Source: JASHPR01 sp963795055
Lineage (GTDB): Bacteria; Actinomycetota; Actinomycetes; Streptosporangiales; Streptosporangiaceae
Length of the DNA stretch: 64,000 bases
Assembly (NCBI GenBank): GCA_963795055.1
Contig: CAWCGJ010000002.1
Location: forward strand, 99,019 to 163,018
Direction: 5' to 3'
Part shown: positions 50,789-59,329 of the stretch, in pieces
Numbering within the stretch: position 1 is the first letter of the stretch
Layout of the letters: each line of letters opens with the position of its first letter
Program-made: the position numbers and the translations under genes
Notes under the pieces: generated by a model
The model's database searches: none
Told to the model about the DNA's origin: nothing
What the model saw: the letters and a program-made list of their open reading frames with translations, nothing else

Positions 50789-50818
50789 TTTCTACAGCCT
50801 CCGCCTGACCCGGCACAA
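50789..50818 (-). promoter_or_regulatory. Possible minus-strand promoter of the repeat RNA
   Basis: On the minus strand TTGTGC (50818-50813) and TAGAAA (50794-50789) are separated by 18 bp, a passable sigma-70-like pair. It sits just ahead of the repeat array. Transcription would start near 50782. Confidence 0.3.
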
Positions 50819-50851
50819 GGGTTTTCTCGCAGCAATTTCAAGATTTTTTAG

Positions 50852-50926
50852 TCATCCACAGGACACCCGGAGTTATCCCCCGCGCCGAGCGGTATTTCCA
50901 CCGGGCTATCCACAGATTCGTCCACA
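50852..50926. other. Cluster of DnaA-box-like sequences inside an inverted repeat
   Basis: TCATCCACA (50852-50860), CTATCCACA (50906-50914) and TCGTCCACA (50918-50926) each differ by one base from TTATCCACA or TTGTCCACA. TTATCCCCC at 50873 differs by two. The last two boxes, 12 bp apart, lie between perfect 8-bp arms TTCCACCG (50896-50903) and CGGTGGAA (50929-50936). An AT-rich stretch (AAGATTTTTTAG) adjoins the first box. No replication gene is nearby. The rest of 49973-51079 outside this cluster and the array holds no gene I can support. Confidence 0.45.
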
Positions 50927-51079
50927 GACGGTGGAATTTCCGGGCCGGTTCCCAAACGAGGACCGACTCGGGGCATGGCCCGAGTTCCGGAGCCTGATCG
51001 CGGGCTGGCCCGGTTCCGGGCGTAGCTCGAGTCCGGGTCCGGCTCCCGGGCAGGCTCGGCTCTGGGGCGGCCGGGGCCC

Positions 51080-52135
51080 TTAGCTGTCGTCGTCGCTCGG
51101 GGAGGATCCGCCGCCGTTGCCGCGAGAACCGCCGTTGCCGCGGGAACCGCCGAACAACCGCTGCCCGGTGCCGACCGCGGTCTCGGCCACCACGCGCGCC
51201 GCGCCGATGAGCGGGTCCGATGACCGGTTCCAGGAGTCCTGGTAGGACCGGGCCGCCGCCTTGAACTCGTCGGCGGGCGACGCGTTAGGGTCGTCCTCCC
51301 GGCGCGCGTAGTGTCCGGCCAGGATCTCCCGGTAGTCGCCCTCGTCGGCCCAGCGGTCCAGCTCGGCGAAGCGGATCACCGCGAACGGGTGCGTGTTGCC
51401 CTGCAACTGCAGCAGCTTGAGCAGGCCCTCCCGGACATCGGGAACGGCGTCGTACTCGCGTGCCTGCTGGTGGAAGGCGTCGTGGCTGAACTCGGCGAGC
51501 CGGTGGCCGCCCGCGGTCTTCATCAGCGCGCGCCGCGCCGCCTCTACGTCCTGGCCGGCCAGCAGGCCAGCCCGGTCGCAGGACAGCTCGGACTTGCGGT
51601 ACCACTCCTCCAGGGCCCAGATGAGGCCCCGGGCCGGGAGCACAACGGGCAGCCAGGCAATCCGCGAGGCCAGGTTGATCAGATGGAACAGCATCGTCCG
51701 GTACACCGCGTGCCCGGACAGCGCGTGCCCGAGCTCGTGCCCGATCACGAACCGGAGCTCCTCGGGGTCCATCAGGTCGACCATTCCGGTCGTGATCACG
51801 ATGAACGGCTTGTCGGTGCCCAGCGTCATCGCGTTGACCAGCGGGTTCTGGGAGATGAACAGCTCGGGTACGGCCGGCAGGTCCAGGATGTAGCAGCCGT
51901 CCAGCAGCATCTGGTAGATCTGCGGGAACTGCTGCTCATTCGCGCGCACCGCGCTGGCCAGGAACATCAGCCGCAGGCTGCGGTCGTTGAACAGCGAGGC
52001 CAGGCGGCGCAGCAGGGTGTCGAAGCCGGAGAGCTTGCGCAGCGCCACGAGGGCCGAGCGGTCCGCGGGATGCTCATAGGCGCGGGAGCTGATACCGGGT
52101 AGGCGCACCCGGGAACGATCGGGCACAGAGGTCAT
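51080..52135 (-). CDS. M48-family zinc metallopeptidase (HtpX/Ste24-like)
   Basis: 351 residues. The zinc motif is HELGH in FVIGHELGHALSGHAVYRTM, with a probable third ligand Glu in a downstream helix (YRKSELSCDRAGLL). One or two hydrophobic segments follow the zinc helix (LINLASRIAWLPVVLPARGLIWAL), suggesting membrane association. The C-terminal 50 residues include two copies of a GGSRGNGG unit and an acidic end. M48 enzymes degrade misfolded membrane proteins or act in stress. The annotation is by motif and layout. The gene is monocistronic, with the RNA-like repeat array downstream on the same strand. Confidence 0.88.
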   Translation of the reverse strand: MTSVPDRSRVRLPGISSRAYEHPADRSALVALRKLSGFDTLLRRLASLFNDRSLRLMFLASAVRANEQQFPQIYQMLLDGCYILDLPAVPELFISQNPLVNAMTLGTDKPFIVITTGMVDLMDPEELRFVIGHELGHALSGHAVYRTMLFHLINLASRIAWLPVVLPARGLIWALEEWYRKSELSCDRAGLLAGQDVEAARRALMKTAGGHRLAEFSHDAFHQQAREYDAVPDVREGLLKLLQLQGNTHPFAVIRFAELDRWADEGDYREILAGHYARREDDPNASPADEFKAAARSYQDSWNRSSDPLIGAARVVAETAVGTGQRLFGGSRGNGGSRGNGGGSSPSDDDS

Positions 52136-52280
52136 GGGGCCATGCTATGCCCAACGCGCAATATCTCGATCCCGTCGCCGTGCCGGCCCGGCGCAGGTAC
52201 CGCCGCGCCGACCACCTGCGCACCGCAGACCGCGTGGGACGATCATGATGAGGAGCCAGCGCCGGCGGAGAGGATGCACC

Positions 52281-53615
52281 ATGACTGACGAGCGGGCGCC
52301 GTCCATGTTCGAGCCAGACGCCGAGGCGATGCCGTCGGAGCGGCTCGCTGGCCTGCAGGCAGACCGGCTGCGCGGGCTGATCGACCGGCTGCTCGCCGCG
52401 GACGGGGTCCAGGCGGCCCGGCTCAGGGACGCCGGGGTCGCCCGCGGGGCCGAGGTCGCGCTCGCGGACCTGCCCCGCCTGCCCATGACGGCCAAGGACG
52501 ACCTGTGGCGCGGCTATCCGTTGGGAATGTTCGCGGTTCCGCTGTCGGACGTGGTCACCTTGCACGGTTCCAGCGGTACCGGCGGGCGTCCCACGCTGGT
52601 GGGATACACGCGCGCCGACGTGCGGCTGTGGTCGCGGATGTGCGCGCGGGCGCTGGCCGCGGCCGGCGCCGGGCCCGCCAGCATCGTCCACAACGCGTAC
52701 GGCTACGGCCTGTTCACCGGCGGCCTCGGCATCCACCAGGGCGCCGTGGAACTCGGCGCCACGGTGGTCCCGGTCTCCGGCGGGATGACCGCGCGCCAGG
52801 TGACGCTGCTGCGCGACCTGCGGCCGGACATCCTGACCTGCACGCCGTCGTACGCGATCCGGCTGGGCGAGGCGCTGGCCGAGGCGGGCCTGCGGCCGGG
52901 TTCCGGGCTGCAGTTGTCTGCGGGCTTGTTCGGCGCCGAGCCGTGGACCGACGCCATGCGCGCCCGGATCGAGGAGCTGCTCGGCCTGCGCGCGCTGGAC
53001 ATCTACGGGCTGTCCGAGGTCATCGGGCCCGGTGTCGCGGCCGAATGCCTGGTGGCCGCCGACGGGCTGCACGTGAACGAGGACCACTTCATCGTCGAGG
53101 CCGTCGACCCGCGCAGCGGCGAGCCGGTGCCGGACGGGACGCCGGGGGAGCTGGTGTTCAGCACGGTCACCAAGGAGGCGCTGCCGCTGCTGCGGTACCG
53201 GACCGGCGACATCGCCGCGCTGCGCCGCGGCCCCTGCGCCTGCGGCCGGACCCTGGTCAAGATGAGCAAGGTCACCGGGCGGCGGGACGACATGCTGGTG
53301 CTCCGGGGGGTGAACGTCTACCCGAGCGAGGTGGAGCGGGTGCTGCTCTCAGATCCCGCGCTCGCCGCCGACTACCTGCTCGTTCTTGACGAGCGTGAAT
53401 CTCCGCTGCGCTTGCTGGCCTGCGTGGAGTACCGAACGGGCAGCACCCGGCCGCTCCCGGCCGCCGGGCAGCTCGAGTCACGGCTGCGCGAGGAGCTCGG
53501 CGTGGGCGTCACGGTGCGGCTGCTGGAACCCGGGACCGTGCCGCGCACCGAGGTGGGCAAGGCGGTCCGGATCAGGCGGTGGGCCAGCGGCGAGCCGCCG
53601 CTGCCCGGGCTCTGA
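52281..53615 (+). CDS. Phenylacetate-CoA ligase-like adenylate-forming enzyme
   Basis: 444 residues from ATG 52281, preceded by GGAGAGGATG; the upstream open frame is not family-like. ANL-superfamily motifs: LHGSSGTGGRPTLVGY (phosphate loop), DIYGLSEVIGPGVAAEC (adenine/acid site), LRYRTGDIAAL and VLRGVNVYPSEVE (hinge), and a short C-terminal domain ending in PRTEVGKAVRI with the catalytic Lys. This is the PaaK layout. It would activate an aryl acid such as phenylacetate to the CoA thioester. No paa oxygenase genes are present, so the substrate may be another aryl acid. Confidence 0.88.
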   Translation: MTDERAPSMFEPDAEAMPSERLAGLQADRLRGLIDRLLAADGVQAARLRDAGVARGAEVALADLPRLPMTAKDDLWRGYPLGMFAVPLSDVVTLHGSSGTGGRPTLVGYTRADVRLWSRMCARALAAAGAGPASIVHNAYGYGLFTGGLGIHQGAVELGATVVPVSGGMTARQVTLLRDLRPDILTCTPSYAIRLGEALAEAGLRPGSGLQLSAGLFGAEPWTDAMRARIEELLGLRALDIYGLSEVIGPGVAAECLVAADGLHVNEDHFIVEAVDPRSGEPVPDGTPGELVFSTVTKEALPLLRYRTGDIAALRRGPCACGRTLVKMSKVTGRRDDMLVLRGVNVYPSEVERVLLSDPALAADYLLVLDERESPLRLLACVEYRTGSTRPLPAAGQLESRLREELGVGVTVRLLEPGTVPRTEVGKAVRIRRWASGEPPLPGL

Positions 53616-53631
53616 GTTCACCGGCTATCCA

Positions 53632-53670
53632 GCTCCCGTTGAGCCGGGCGACCCGCCACGGGACGGGAGC
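53632..53670 (+). terminator. Inverted repeat after the ligase gene
   Basis: GCTCCCGT (53632-53639) and ACGGGAGC (53663-53670) are perfect 8-bp arms with a GC-rich interior, 16 bp after the stop. A terminator is plausible; there is no T-run. Confidence 0.35.
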
Positions 53671-53737
53671 GTTCAAGAGCGCTCGGGAGAGGAGCCGAGG
53701 AGGTTGACCGGCGTTCGCGTCCGCATCGGGCCGGTGT

Positions 53738-53811
53738 CAATGAACCCTTTTCATCCTCCCCGCGGCTGCCCACGTACTCTGAGCGTGAGATCACGGACGA
53801 AAAGGGTTCAC
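53738..53811. repeat. About 70-bp inverted-repeat leader element, copy B
   Basis: Perfect 12-bp arms TGAACCCTTTTC (53741-53752) and GAAAAGGGTTCA (53799-53810) enclose 46 bp. The element ends 15 bp before the nadD ATG. Sequence and position relative to the start codon match copy A at 3745-3814. No Shine-Dalgarno sequence is obvious between its 3' arm and the ATG, so folding of the arms could affect initiation. Confidence 0.65.
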
Positions 53812-53825
53812 TTGAGAGTCGCTTT

Positions 53826-54452
53826 ATGAACGCCGGGCAAACCGCTACCCGGATCGGGGTCATGGGCGGCACGTTCGACCCGATCCACCACGGGCACCTC
53901 GTGGCCGCGAGTGAGGTTGGCCACTTCTTCTCGCTGGACGAGGTGATCTTCGTGCCAACCGGCCAGCCCTGGCAGAAGGAGGGCCGGAGGGTCTCGGCGT
54001 CCGAGGACCGGTACCTGATGACGGTGATCGCGACCGCGTCGAACCCGCGATTCTCGGTCAGCCGGGTGGACATCGACCGCCCCGGGCCGACCTACACCAT
54101 CGATACGCTCCGTGACCTGCGCCTGCAGCGCGGGCCGGACGCCGAGTTCTTCTTCATCACCGGCGCCGACGCGCTGGAGCAGATGATGACCTGGCAGGAT
54201 GCCGACGAACTGTTCAAGCTTGCCCATTTCGTCGGCTGCACCAGACCCGGGCATCACCTGAGCGGCGCCGGGCTGCCCGACGACCGGGTGAGCCTGATCG
54301 AGGTCCCCGCGCTAGCCATCTCCTCGAGCAACTGCCGGCAGCGGGTCGAGGCGGGGGAGCCCATCTGGTACCTGGTACCGGACGGGATCGTGCAATACAT
54401 CTCTAAGCGTTCGCTTTACCGCAAAACGGGTGCTGATCCGGGGCGCAGCTGA
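53826..54452 (+). CDS. nadD: Nicotinate-nucleotide adenylyltransferase
   Basis: 208 residues from ATG 53826. The nucleotidyltransferase signature GGTFDPIHHGHL is at residues 15-26, followed by FVPTGQPWQK, the SRVDIDRPGPTYTIDTLRDL block, FFITGADAL, and the C-terminal ISSSNCRQRV (the ISST-type motif, here with SN-C). It adenylates nicotinate mononucleotide in NAD synthesis. It is followed after 135 bp by rsfS, the conserved order. A shared inverted-repeat element immediately precedes it. Confidence 0.95.
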   Translation: MNAGQTATRIGVMGGTFDPIHHGHLVAASEVGHFFSLDEVIFVPTGQPWQKEGRRVSASEDRYLMTVIATASNPRFSVSRVDIDRPGPTYTIDTLRDLRLQRGPDAEFFFITGADALEQMMTWQDADELFKLAHFVGCTRPGHHLSGAGLPDDRVSLIEVPALAISSSNCRQRVEAGEPIWYLVPDGIVQYISKRSLYRKTGADPGRS

Positions 54453-54587
54453 CGGTCCGCCGGGCCCGCGTGGCGCGTTTCGGCTTCTACGCCGCCGCGA
54501 CGATACCCTGAACTGCGCCGTGCCACGTCACGCGCGATGTGCGATGGTAGAAGCCAAGGCTGTAGTTGAGGAGGACGAGCAGCACAC

Positions 54588-55022
54588 GTGACCGCCACCA
54601 AAAGGGCCGTCGAGCTCGTGGAGATCGCCGCGGGGGCAGCGGCAGACAAGCTAGCTACAGACATCATCGCGTACGACGTGAGCGACCAGCTCGTGATCAC
54701 GGACGCGTTCCTGCTCTGCTCGGCGTCGAACGACCGCCAGGTCAGAGCGATCGTCGACGAGATAGAGGAAAAGCTGCGCCAGGCGGGCGCCAGGCCGGTT
54801 CGCCGCGAGGGCGAGCGGGAGGGGCGCTGGGTGCTGCTCGACTACATCGACGTGGTCATCCACGTGCAGCACGCCGACGAACGTGTCTTCTACGCGCTTG
54901 AGCGACTCTGGAAGGACTGCCCGCGGATACCGCTGCCCGAGCCCGCCATCGCAGGCGGGGCGCGGCCGGGCGCGCCCGTTCCGCCGGCTCCCCGCGGTCC
55001 CGCGGGCCGCGGGCCGCGCTGA
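54588..55022 (+). CDS. rsfS: Ribosomal silencing factor RsfS
   Basis: 144 residues from GTG 54588 with TTGAGGAGGACGAG upstream. The RsfS/DUF143 domain is complete: AYDVSDQLVITDAFLLCSAS, DRQVRAIVDEIEEKLR, and GRWVLLDYIDVVIHVQH. It binds L14 and blocks subunit joining under starvation. The last roughly 25 residues are a Pro/Gly/Arg-rich tail (GARPGAPVPPAPRG). It is coupled to the next gene with a 2-bp gap. Confidence 0.94.
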   Translation: MTATKRAVELVEIAAGAAADKLATDIIAYDVSDQLVITDAFLLCSASNDRQVRAIVDEIEEKLRQAGARPVRREGEREGRWVLLDYIDVVIHVQHADERVFYALERLWKDCPRIPLPEPAIAGGARPGAPVPPAPRGPAGRGPR

Positions 55023-55024
55023 CC

Positions 55025-55759
55025 GTGGTCGGCGTACAGCCCGGCGCCGCGGGCGTCGGGCCGGACCGTGCCGCGGATCACGTGGTCAAGCTCGTGCTCT
55101 GGCGGCACGGCCAGACCGCCTGGAACGCCGAGCGCCGGTTCCAGGGCCACAGCGACGTACCGCTGGACGCGACCGGGCATGAGCAGGCGCGGGACGCGGC
55201 CCGCTATCTCGCCGCCATGCACCCGGACGCGATCTACTCCTCCGACCTGGTGCGCGCGGCCGAGACCGCTTCGTATCTGGCCAAGCTCACCGGGCGGCCC
55301 GTGCAACTCGACAAGGACCTGCGAGAACGCGGCGGCGGCGCCTGGGAGGGGCTGACCGACGCGGAGATCCGGGCTGGCTACCCGGAGGCGTACGCAGCGT
55401 GGGTTCCGCCCGACGGAGAGCCCATCCCGGCCGTCGCCGACCGGGCCGCGGCCGCGCTGACGCGCATCGCCGACAGCCTGAACGGAACGCTGGCCGTGCT
55501 GGTCAGCCACGGAGCGGCGATCAACCTCGGGATATCCCGCCTGCTCGGCCTCCCCGAGCGCACCCGGGTTCTGGGACCGCTCGGCAACTGCAACTGGTCG
55601 GTCCTGGGCCGCCGGGCGGGTCACTGGCGGCTGCTCGAGCACAACGTCGGCAGGCTCCCAGACCTGGCTCCCGAGCAGGTCCAGGTGCTGGCCGCCGGCC
55701 CGGAAGAAGAATCCATGGCGGAGTCGGCGCCTGGTCCGGCGCCCGGAAACGATCGCTGA
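55025..55759 (+). CDS. Histidine phosphatase (phosphoglycerate mutase-like)
   Basis: 244 residues from GTG 55025; a GTG at 55082 (19 residues later) is an alternative closer to the homologous start. R27-H28-G29 in LWRHGQTAWN carries the phospho-His, SDLVRAAETASYLA the next block, and VSHGAAINL the second catalytic His. The C-terminal 30 residues are Pro/Glu/Ala-rich. In actinomycetes such a gene regularly follows nadD-rsfS. The substrate is not fixed by the sequence; related enzymes act on sugar or glycerate phosphates. Confidence 0.88.
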   Translation: MVGVQPGAAGVGPDRAADHVVKLVLWRHGQTAWNAERRFQGHSDVPLDATGHEQARDAARYLAAMHPDAIYSSDLVRAAETASYLAKLTGRPVQLDKDLRERGGGAWEGLTDAEIRAGYPEAYAAWVPPDGEPIPAVADRAAAALTRIADSLNGTLAVLVSHGAAINLGISRLLGLPERTRVLGPLGNCNWSVLGRRAGHWRLLEHNVGRLPDLAPEQVQVLAAGPEEESMAESAPGPAPGNDR

Positions 55760-55813
55760 CCGTTTCCTATACACTGGCGTGGCGCCGGGGCCCGCTACGA
55801 GGCTCCCCGCCGA

Positions 55814-55887
<74 letters not shown>

Positions 55888-56411
55888 GTTTCCGCAGGTC
55901 AAGCGCATGTTGTGATCTTCAGGACTGACCTTTGAGCGCTTGCAACCCAGCAACCTGACTGAAGCTCGAACTCCTCGTGTGGCTTGAATCCGGTGCAGGT
56001 CAGGAGGCTGCTGCACGGCCAGGGATGCGGCTGTGTCACCGCCTTCGCTCTCGGACAGCCAAACTGACAGCCGACCGCTGATCTGACGGGCTCCTGCTCG
56101 AGCGGCCATCTCCTCGGCGCCGCGGTGTTCCGCTACGTTCGGTCAACCTGGATGATCTCCGGAGTCGGTCGGCGGCGAGGCAGATCGATTACGAGTGTGC
56201 GGTTTGGTACGGCGTCGCTGGCGAACGGAATACAGATCGGCCCAGTTCTGCGGACCCCACCTTATTTGTGGCGGGGCTGGTCTGGTTGCGAGAGCAGCGC
56301 GAGTCGGAACACGTTTACCGGGCGGATATCGGTCCCATTGGCGCATCACAGTGCCTGCCGTAACCGACCCGAGTGTGTGGCGCTCTCGCCGTGCCGAGCT
56401 GCCGGTTCGGA
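55888..56411. other. Gene-free sequence behind the tRNA
   Basis: No coding region with recognisable family features was found here. The base composition is clearly lower in GC than the flanking core and codon structure is poor, consistent with decayed mobile DNA inside the duplicated tRNA ends. No integrase or excisionase fragment could be read. Confidence 0.5.
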
Positions 56412-56732
56412 GCGGCAACCCGCCGACGACGTCAGGTAGGCACCCTCAAAGCCCTCGGGTTCTTGCAGCGGCAAGTCGCCGCGGCCATCACCTGGCAGGC
56501 GGAAACAGTCGCGATTATCGCCCTCGTGCTCGGGATGCCACTCGGCCTGGCGGCGGGGCGCCTGGCGTGGAATCTGGCCGCCTCCGACTTCGGCGTCCCC
56601 AGCGTCGTGATAGCCCCGTGGCCCGCCCTGGCCGCGGCCTCAGCCGGGACGCTCGCCGCCGCCGCCATCGCAGCCGGGCCGGCCACATTCGCGACCCGCC
56701 TGCACCCGGCCGCCTTCCTGCGCTCGGAATAG
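56412..56732 (+). pseudogene. C-terminal remnant of an FtsX-like ABC transporter permease
   Basis: About 100 residues match only the last part of an FtsX/MacB-type permease: VGTLKALGFLQRQVAAAITWQ, two membrane spans (IIALVLGMPLGLAAG and ALAAASAGTLAAAAIAAG), then the typical ending RLHPAAFLRSE. The first several hundred residues are missing, and the upstream frame runs into unrelated sequence. It lies inside the 48-bp tRNA repeats, so it was probably brought in or truncated with the element. Confidence 0.7.
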
Positions 56733-56884
56733 CCGACGCCACACTGTGCCAACGTCCCGGCGAACGGCGACTTACACCACGACTAGGCGGATATCGCCGT
56801 TGGTAACCCGGTCGCCCTGCGGGGCCGGCCTGCGAATACCGGTCGCCTCGGTCCGCCGGGCCGGATAGCGCGGCGGGGTGCCGG

Positions 56885-57262
56885 TCACAGCGCGATCAGC
56901 TGGAGGGCAGGGTCCAGCTGGCGCAAGTCACTGGGGTCGGAGGTGACGACCGGCTGGCCGGCGCGGCGGGCACAGATCACCACGTGGGCATCGACAATGT
57001 CAGAAGTCCTGCTGGCCGCCAGCAGCCTGCCGACGTGAGTCGCGTCTACCCGGCCCAGAGCGATGACGTCGGTGCCAGGCTGGCGGATCAGCCGTGATAG
57101 CCGCACTTGCCGCTCCGGCCGACGGATGGCCTGGGCCAGCGCCGGGGCCGGAACGGTCACCTGCGCGCCGGTCTCACGCGCCCGGGCCAGGAGCACCACC
57201 ACACGGCGATCATCCCGGTCCAAGGCGATCAGCCCGCCGGCGTCCAGGGTCACGCCCGGCAT
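56885..57262 (-). CDS. vapC: PIN-domain toxin (VapC-like)
   Basis: 125 residues. The PIN-domain acidic residues are visible at D7 (VTLDAGGLIALDR), D88/D91 (TSDIVDAH) and D109/D112 (VTSDPSDL). The second conserved acidic position is taken by Gln (ALAQAIRR), as in some actinobacterial relatives. VapC toxins are Mg-dependent RNases, often cutting tRNA or rRNA. The start ATG overlaps the stop of the antitoxin gene (ATGA, 57259-57262), the standard toxin-antitoxin operon arrangement. Confidence 0.85.
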   Translation of the reverse strand: MPGVTLDAGGLIALDRDDRRVVVLLARARETGAQVTVPAPALAQAIRRPERQVRLSRLIRQPGTDVIALGRVDATHVGRLLAASRTSDIVDAHVVICARRAGQPVVTSDPSDLRQLDPALQLIAL

Positions 57263-57513
57263 CAGGCCGCCGGCTGCGTGCCGGTGCCGAGCACTTCATC
57301 AGCCCAGGCGCGCTCCTTATCGGAGAGCTCACCGCCGGTCGCCCGCAACGCCTCGGCGAGCATGGCACCCCATCCCGCAACGTCATCCAGGGCGACCGCA
57401 ACGGCATGCTGCACGAATCCGGACACGCTCGCAGCGGTCCCGGCCTGCACCAGCGCGCGGATCTGGTCGAGCTGAGCCTCGTCCAGGGTGATAGTCACTT
57501 TCCTCGTGGCCAT
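57262..57513 (-). CDS. vapB: Ribbon-helix-helix antitoxin (VapB-like)
   Basis: 83 residues from the ATG at 57513. The N-terminal RHH strand ATRKVTITLDEAQLDQIRALV is followed by a helix (SGFVQHAVAVALDDV) and an acidic C-terminal tail likely to wrap the toxin. RHH antitoxins repress their own promoter. A palindrome-like ATACCAATTACCATACC stretch just upstream of the start (near 57512-57531) is a possible operator. It is the only intact functional unit between the duplicated tRNA ends. Confidence 0.85.
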   Translation of the reverse strand: MATRKVTITLDEAQLDQIRALVQAGTAASVSGFVQHAVAVALDDVAGWGAMLAEALRATGGELSDKERAWADEVLGTGTQPAA

Positions 57514-57729
57514 ACCAATTACCATACCACCGGCATGTCCGGTGGGGAGCGGCTGGGCAGCTACTGTGCCTCGCCAGGGCGTTCAAGGGTTTGACCAGCC
57601 CGCGATCAAGGACCGGCGGACAGCCAAGTGGACAGCCATCACCCGCGGACTGGCAGGCACTCACGGGCACACCAACGCACTAAGTTCGCAGGTGGGAGCC
57701 ACAGCTGCCCTGGCCAGACGGTTGCTCGA

Positions 57730-57777
<48 letters not shown>

Positions 57778-57991
57778 TGGTCAGAGACATAATTCGAAAT
57801 CCTGAGTCCATAGTTCACAGGCCTGTACAGCAGCAAAGTACCGTAACGGCGATCAGGCGAGATGCCGTGCACATGTTCGGATCAGGCTTTCCTGCCGGTG
57901 GCGGCTGCTGGCGTGGCTTGCGGAGGCCGGACTCTGGGGGCAGCTTCGGCCCAGCCGACAACGATCCGGGACGCGGGTCCGCACGCCCAGG

Positions 57992-58306
57992 TCAGCCCAG
58001 CTTCACCGCCGTCCCGGAGGCGCTCACCATCAGCATGTTGCTCCCCACGGACTCGTAGTCGACATCAACCCCGACCACCGCGTCGGCGCCCAGTTGGGCT
58101 GCCTGCTTCTCCATCTCGGCCAGCGCATCGCTGACCCCGGAAGCGAGTTCGTTCTCGTAGGACTTGGCCCGGCCGCCGAAGATATTGCGCATGCCGGCGC
58201 TGACGTCCTTGAATGCGTTCACGCCGAGCACGCCCTGGGCGGTGACGATGCCGAGGTATTCGGTCACGGGGCGGCCCTCGATCCCGGGGGTGGTCGTGCT
58301 GAGCAT
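57992..58306 (-). CDS. YbjQ/UPF0145 family protein
   Basis: 104 residues from ATG 58306, with AAGGAGG eight bases upstream. The family's conserved parts are seen: YLGIVTAQGVLGVNAFKDV, the YENELASGVSDALAEMEKQA helix, and LGADAVVGVDVDYE. YbjQ proteins form pentamers and are called heavy-metal-binding domain proteins, but no function is established. It is isolated between two accessory genes. Confidence 0.9.
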   Translation of the reverse strand: MLSTTTPGIEGRPVTEYLGIVTAQGVLGVNAFKDVSAGMRNIFGGRAKSYENELASGVSDALAEMEKQAAQLGADAVVGVDVDYESVGSNMLMVSASGTAVKLG

Positions 58307-58462
58307 GTCCGTTCCTCCTTACTTTCGTCTGCGAGCGTGCGGTTCCCGATGTGCCGCCACAACGGCGTGGATGCCGCCGGCACAGATCACCCAGTTCGTT
58401 CTCGGCGCAAATAGCCAGGCGGCGCGGCGCTGGCTCCTCGCCAGATCGGCGGCTGCGGGTCG

Positions 58463-59329
58463 TCAAGCGGCAGACCAAGCCAACCACACAGCGTGACGTG
58501 ACGAGAATGCTCGACGTGGTCGCAGCGCCGGAAGTTTGCCGATTGGGGCCGCGGACAGTCGGGTGTCGTCATCGTGGGCTGAATGCGGGCGGCGCGGCTG
58601 CCGCCGCTGCGGCACGGGGCCCGCGTCGGGGGCCCCGGCCTCCGCGGGGGCATGGTGGCCGTTGGCGGCCCGGCCGCCGCGGCGCAGCAGCGCCTGGAGG
58701 GCGAGCAAGACCGCGCCTGCCACTGCCATCCCGATACCAGCCCCGGCCAGGACGTCCAGAGGGTAGTGCACCCCCAGGTACACCCGGGACCAGCCCACCA
58801 GGACGGCGTAGGCGATCCCCACGGCGGCCAGCGGCCGGGCCAGGAACGGCACGAGCGCGAGGACGACCGCCAGGGTGACGGCGGTGTGGCTGGAGGGAAA
58901 GCTCGTGCCGTGCGCAGGGGCCTGGCGCAGCACCGCACCGGTCATCACCTGGTAGGGCCGGGGGCGGTCGGCAATGGCCTTCGCCCCGTTCGCCAGCGCC
59001 CATGCGGCGCCGGCCGCCACGGCCCCGGCGGCGACCGGCAAGACGCTCCGGTTCCTGGCCACGACATAGACGACGGCGAGCAGGACGACGGCAATGATGC
59101 CCGCCGGCAGGAACAGATGCGACAACGGCGAGAGGACCGAGGCGGCGGTCGGCGGGACCTGGTTGAGGATCCGGAACAGGCGCGCATCCCAGCTGGTCGC
59201 TCCTGCTTTGACCAACAGCGCCGACGCGCCGAAGAACACTACCCCAAGACCGCCGAGCAGCCCGGCGGCCCATGGCTTGGGAACCCGGGCCGGGCGGTTC
59301 GGCCACCACCACGATCCGGGCGAGATCAT
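58463..59329 (-). CDS. PAP2-superfamily membrane phosphatase
   Basis: 288 residues from ATG 59329; a longer in-frame extension to 59464 looks non-coding. About five to six membrane spans. The acid phosphatase motifs are complete: KAIADRPRP (K-x6-R-P), FPSSHTAVT (PSxH), and SRVYLGVHYPLDVL (S-R-x5-H-x3-D). Such enzymes dephosphorylate phosphatidate or undecaprenyl pyrophosphate at the outer membrane face. The final roughly 60 residues are a Pro/Arg/His-rich tail. It lies in the accessory zone with no linked genes. Confidence 0.87.
   Translation of the reverse strand: MISPGSWWWPNRPARVPKPWAAGLLGGLGVVFFGASALLVKAGATSWDARLFRILNQVPPTAASVLSPLSHLFLPAGIIAVVLLAVVYVVARNRSVLPVAAGAVAAGAAWALANGAKAIADRPRPYQVMTGAVLRQAPAHGTSFPSSHTAVTLAVVLALVPFLARPLAAVGIAYAVLVGWSRVYLGVHYPLDVLAGAGIGMAVAGAVLLALQALLRRGGRAANGHHAPAEAGAPDAGPVPQRRQPRRPHSAHDDDTRLSAAPIGKLPALRPRRAFSSRHAVWLAWSAA

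Noticed and set aside
50238..51083. Long open frames on the plus strand across the 76-bp repeats
   Set aside because: The repeat period (75-78 bp) is not a multiple of three, so successive units would be read in different frames. The translations share no family features and all three frames are open only because the DNA is GC-rich.
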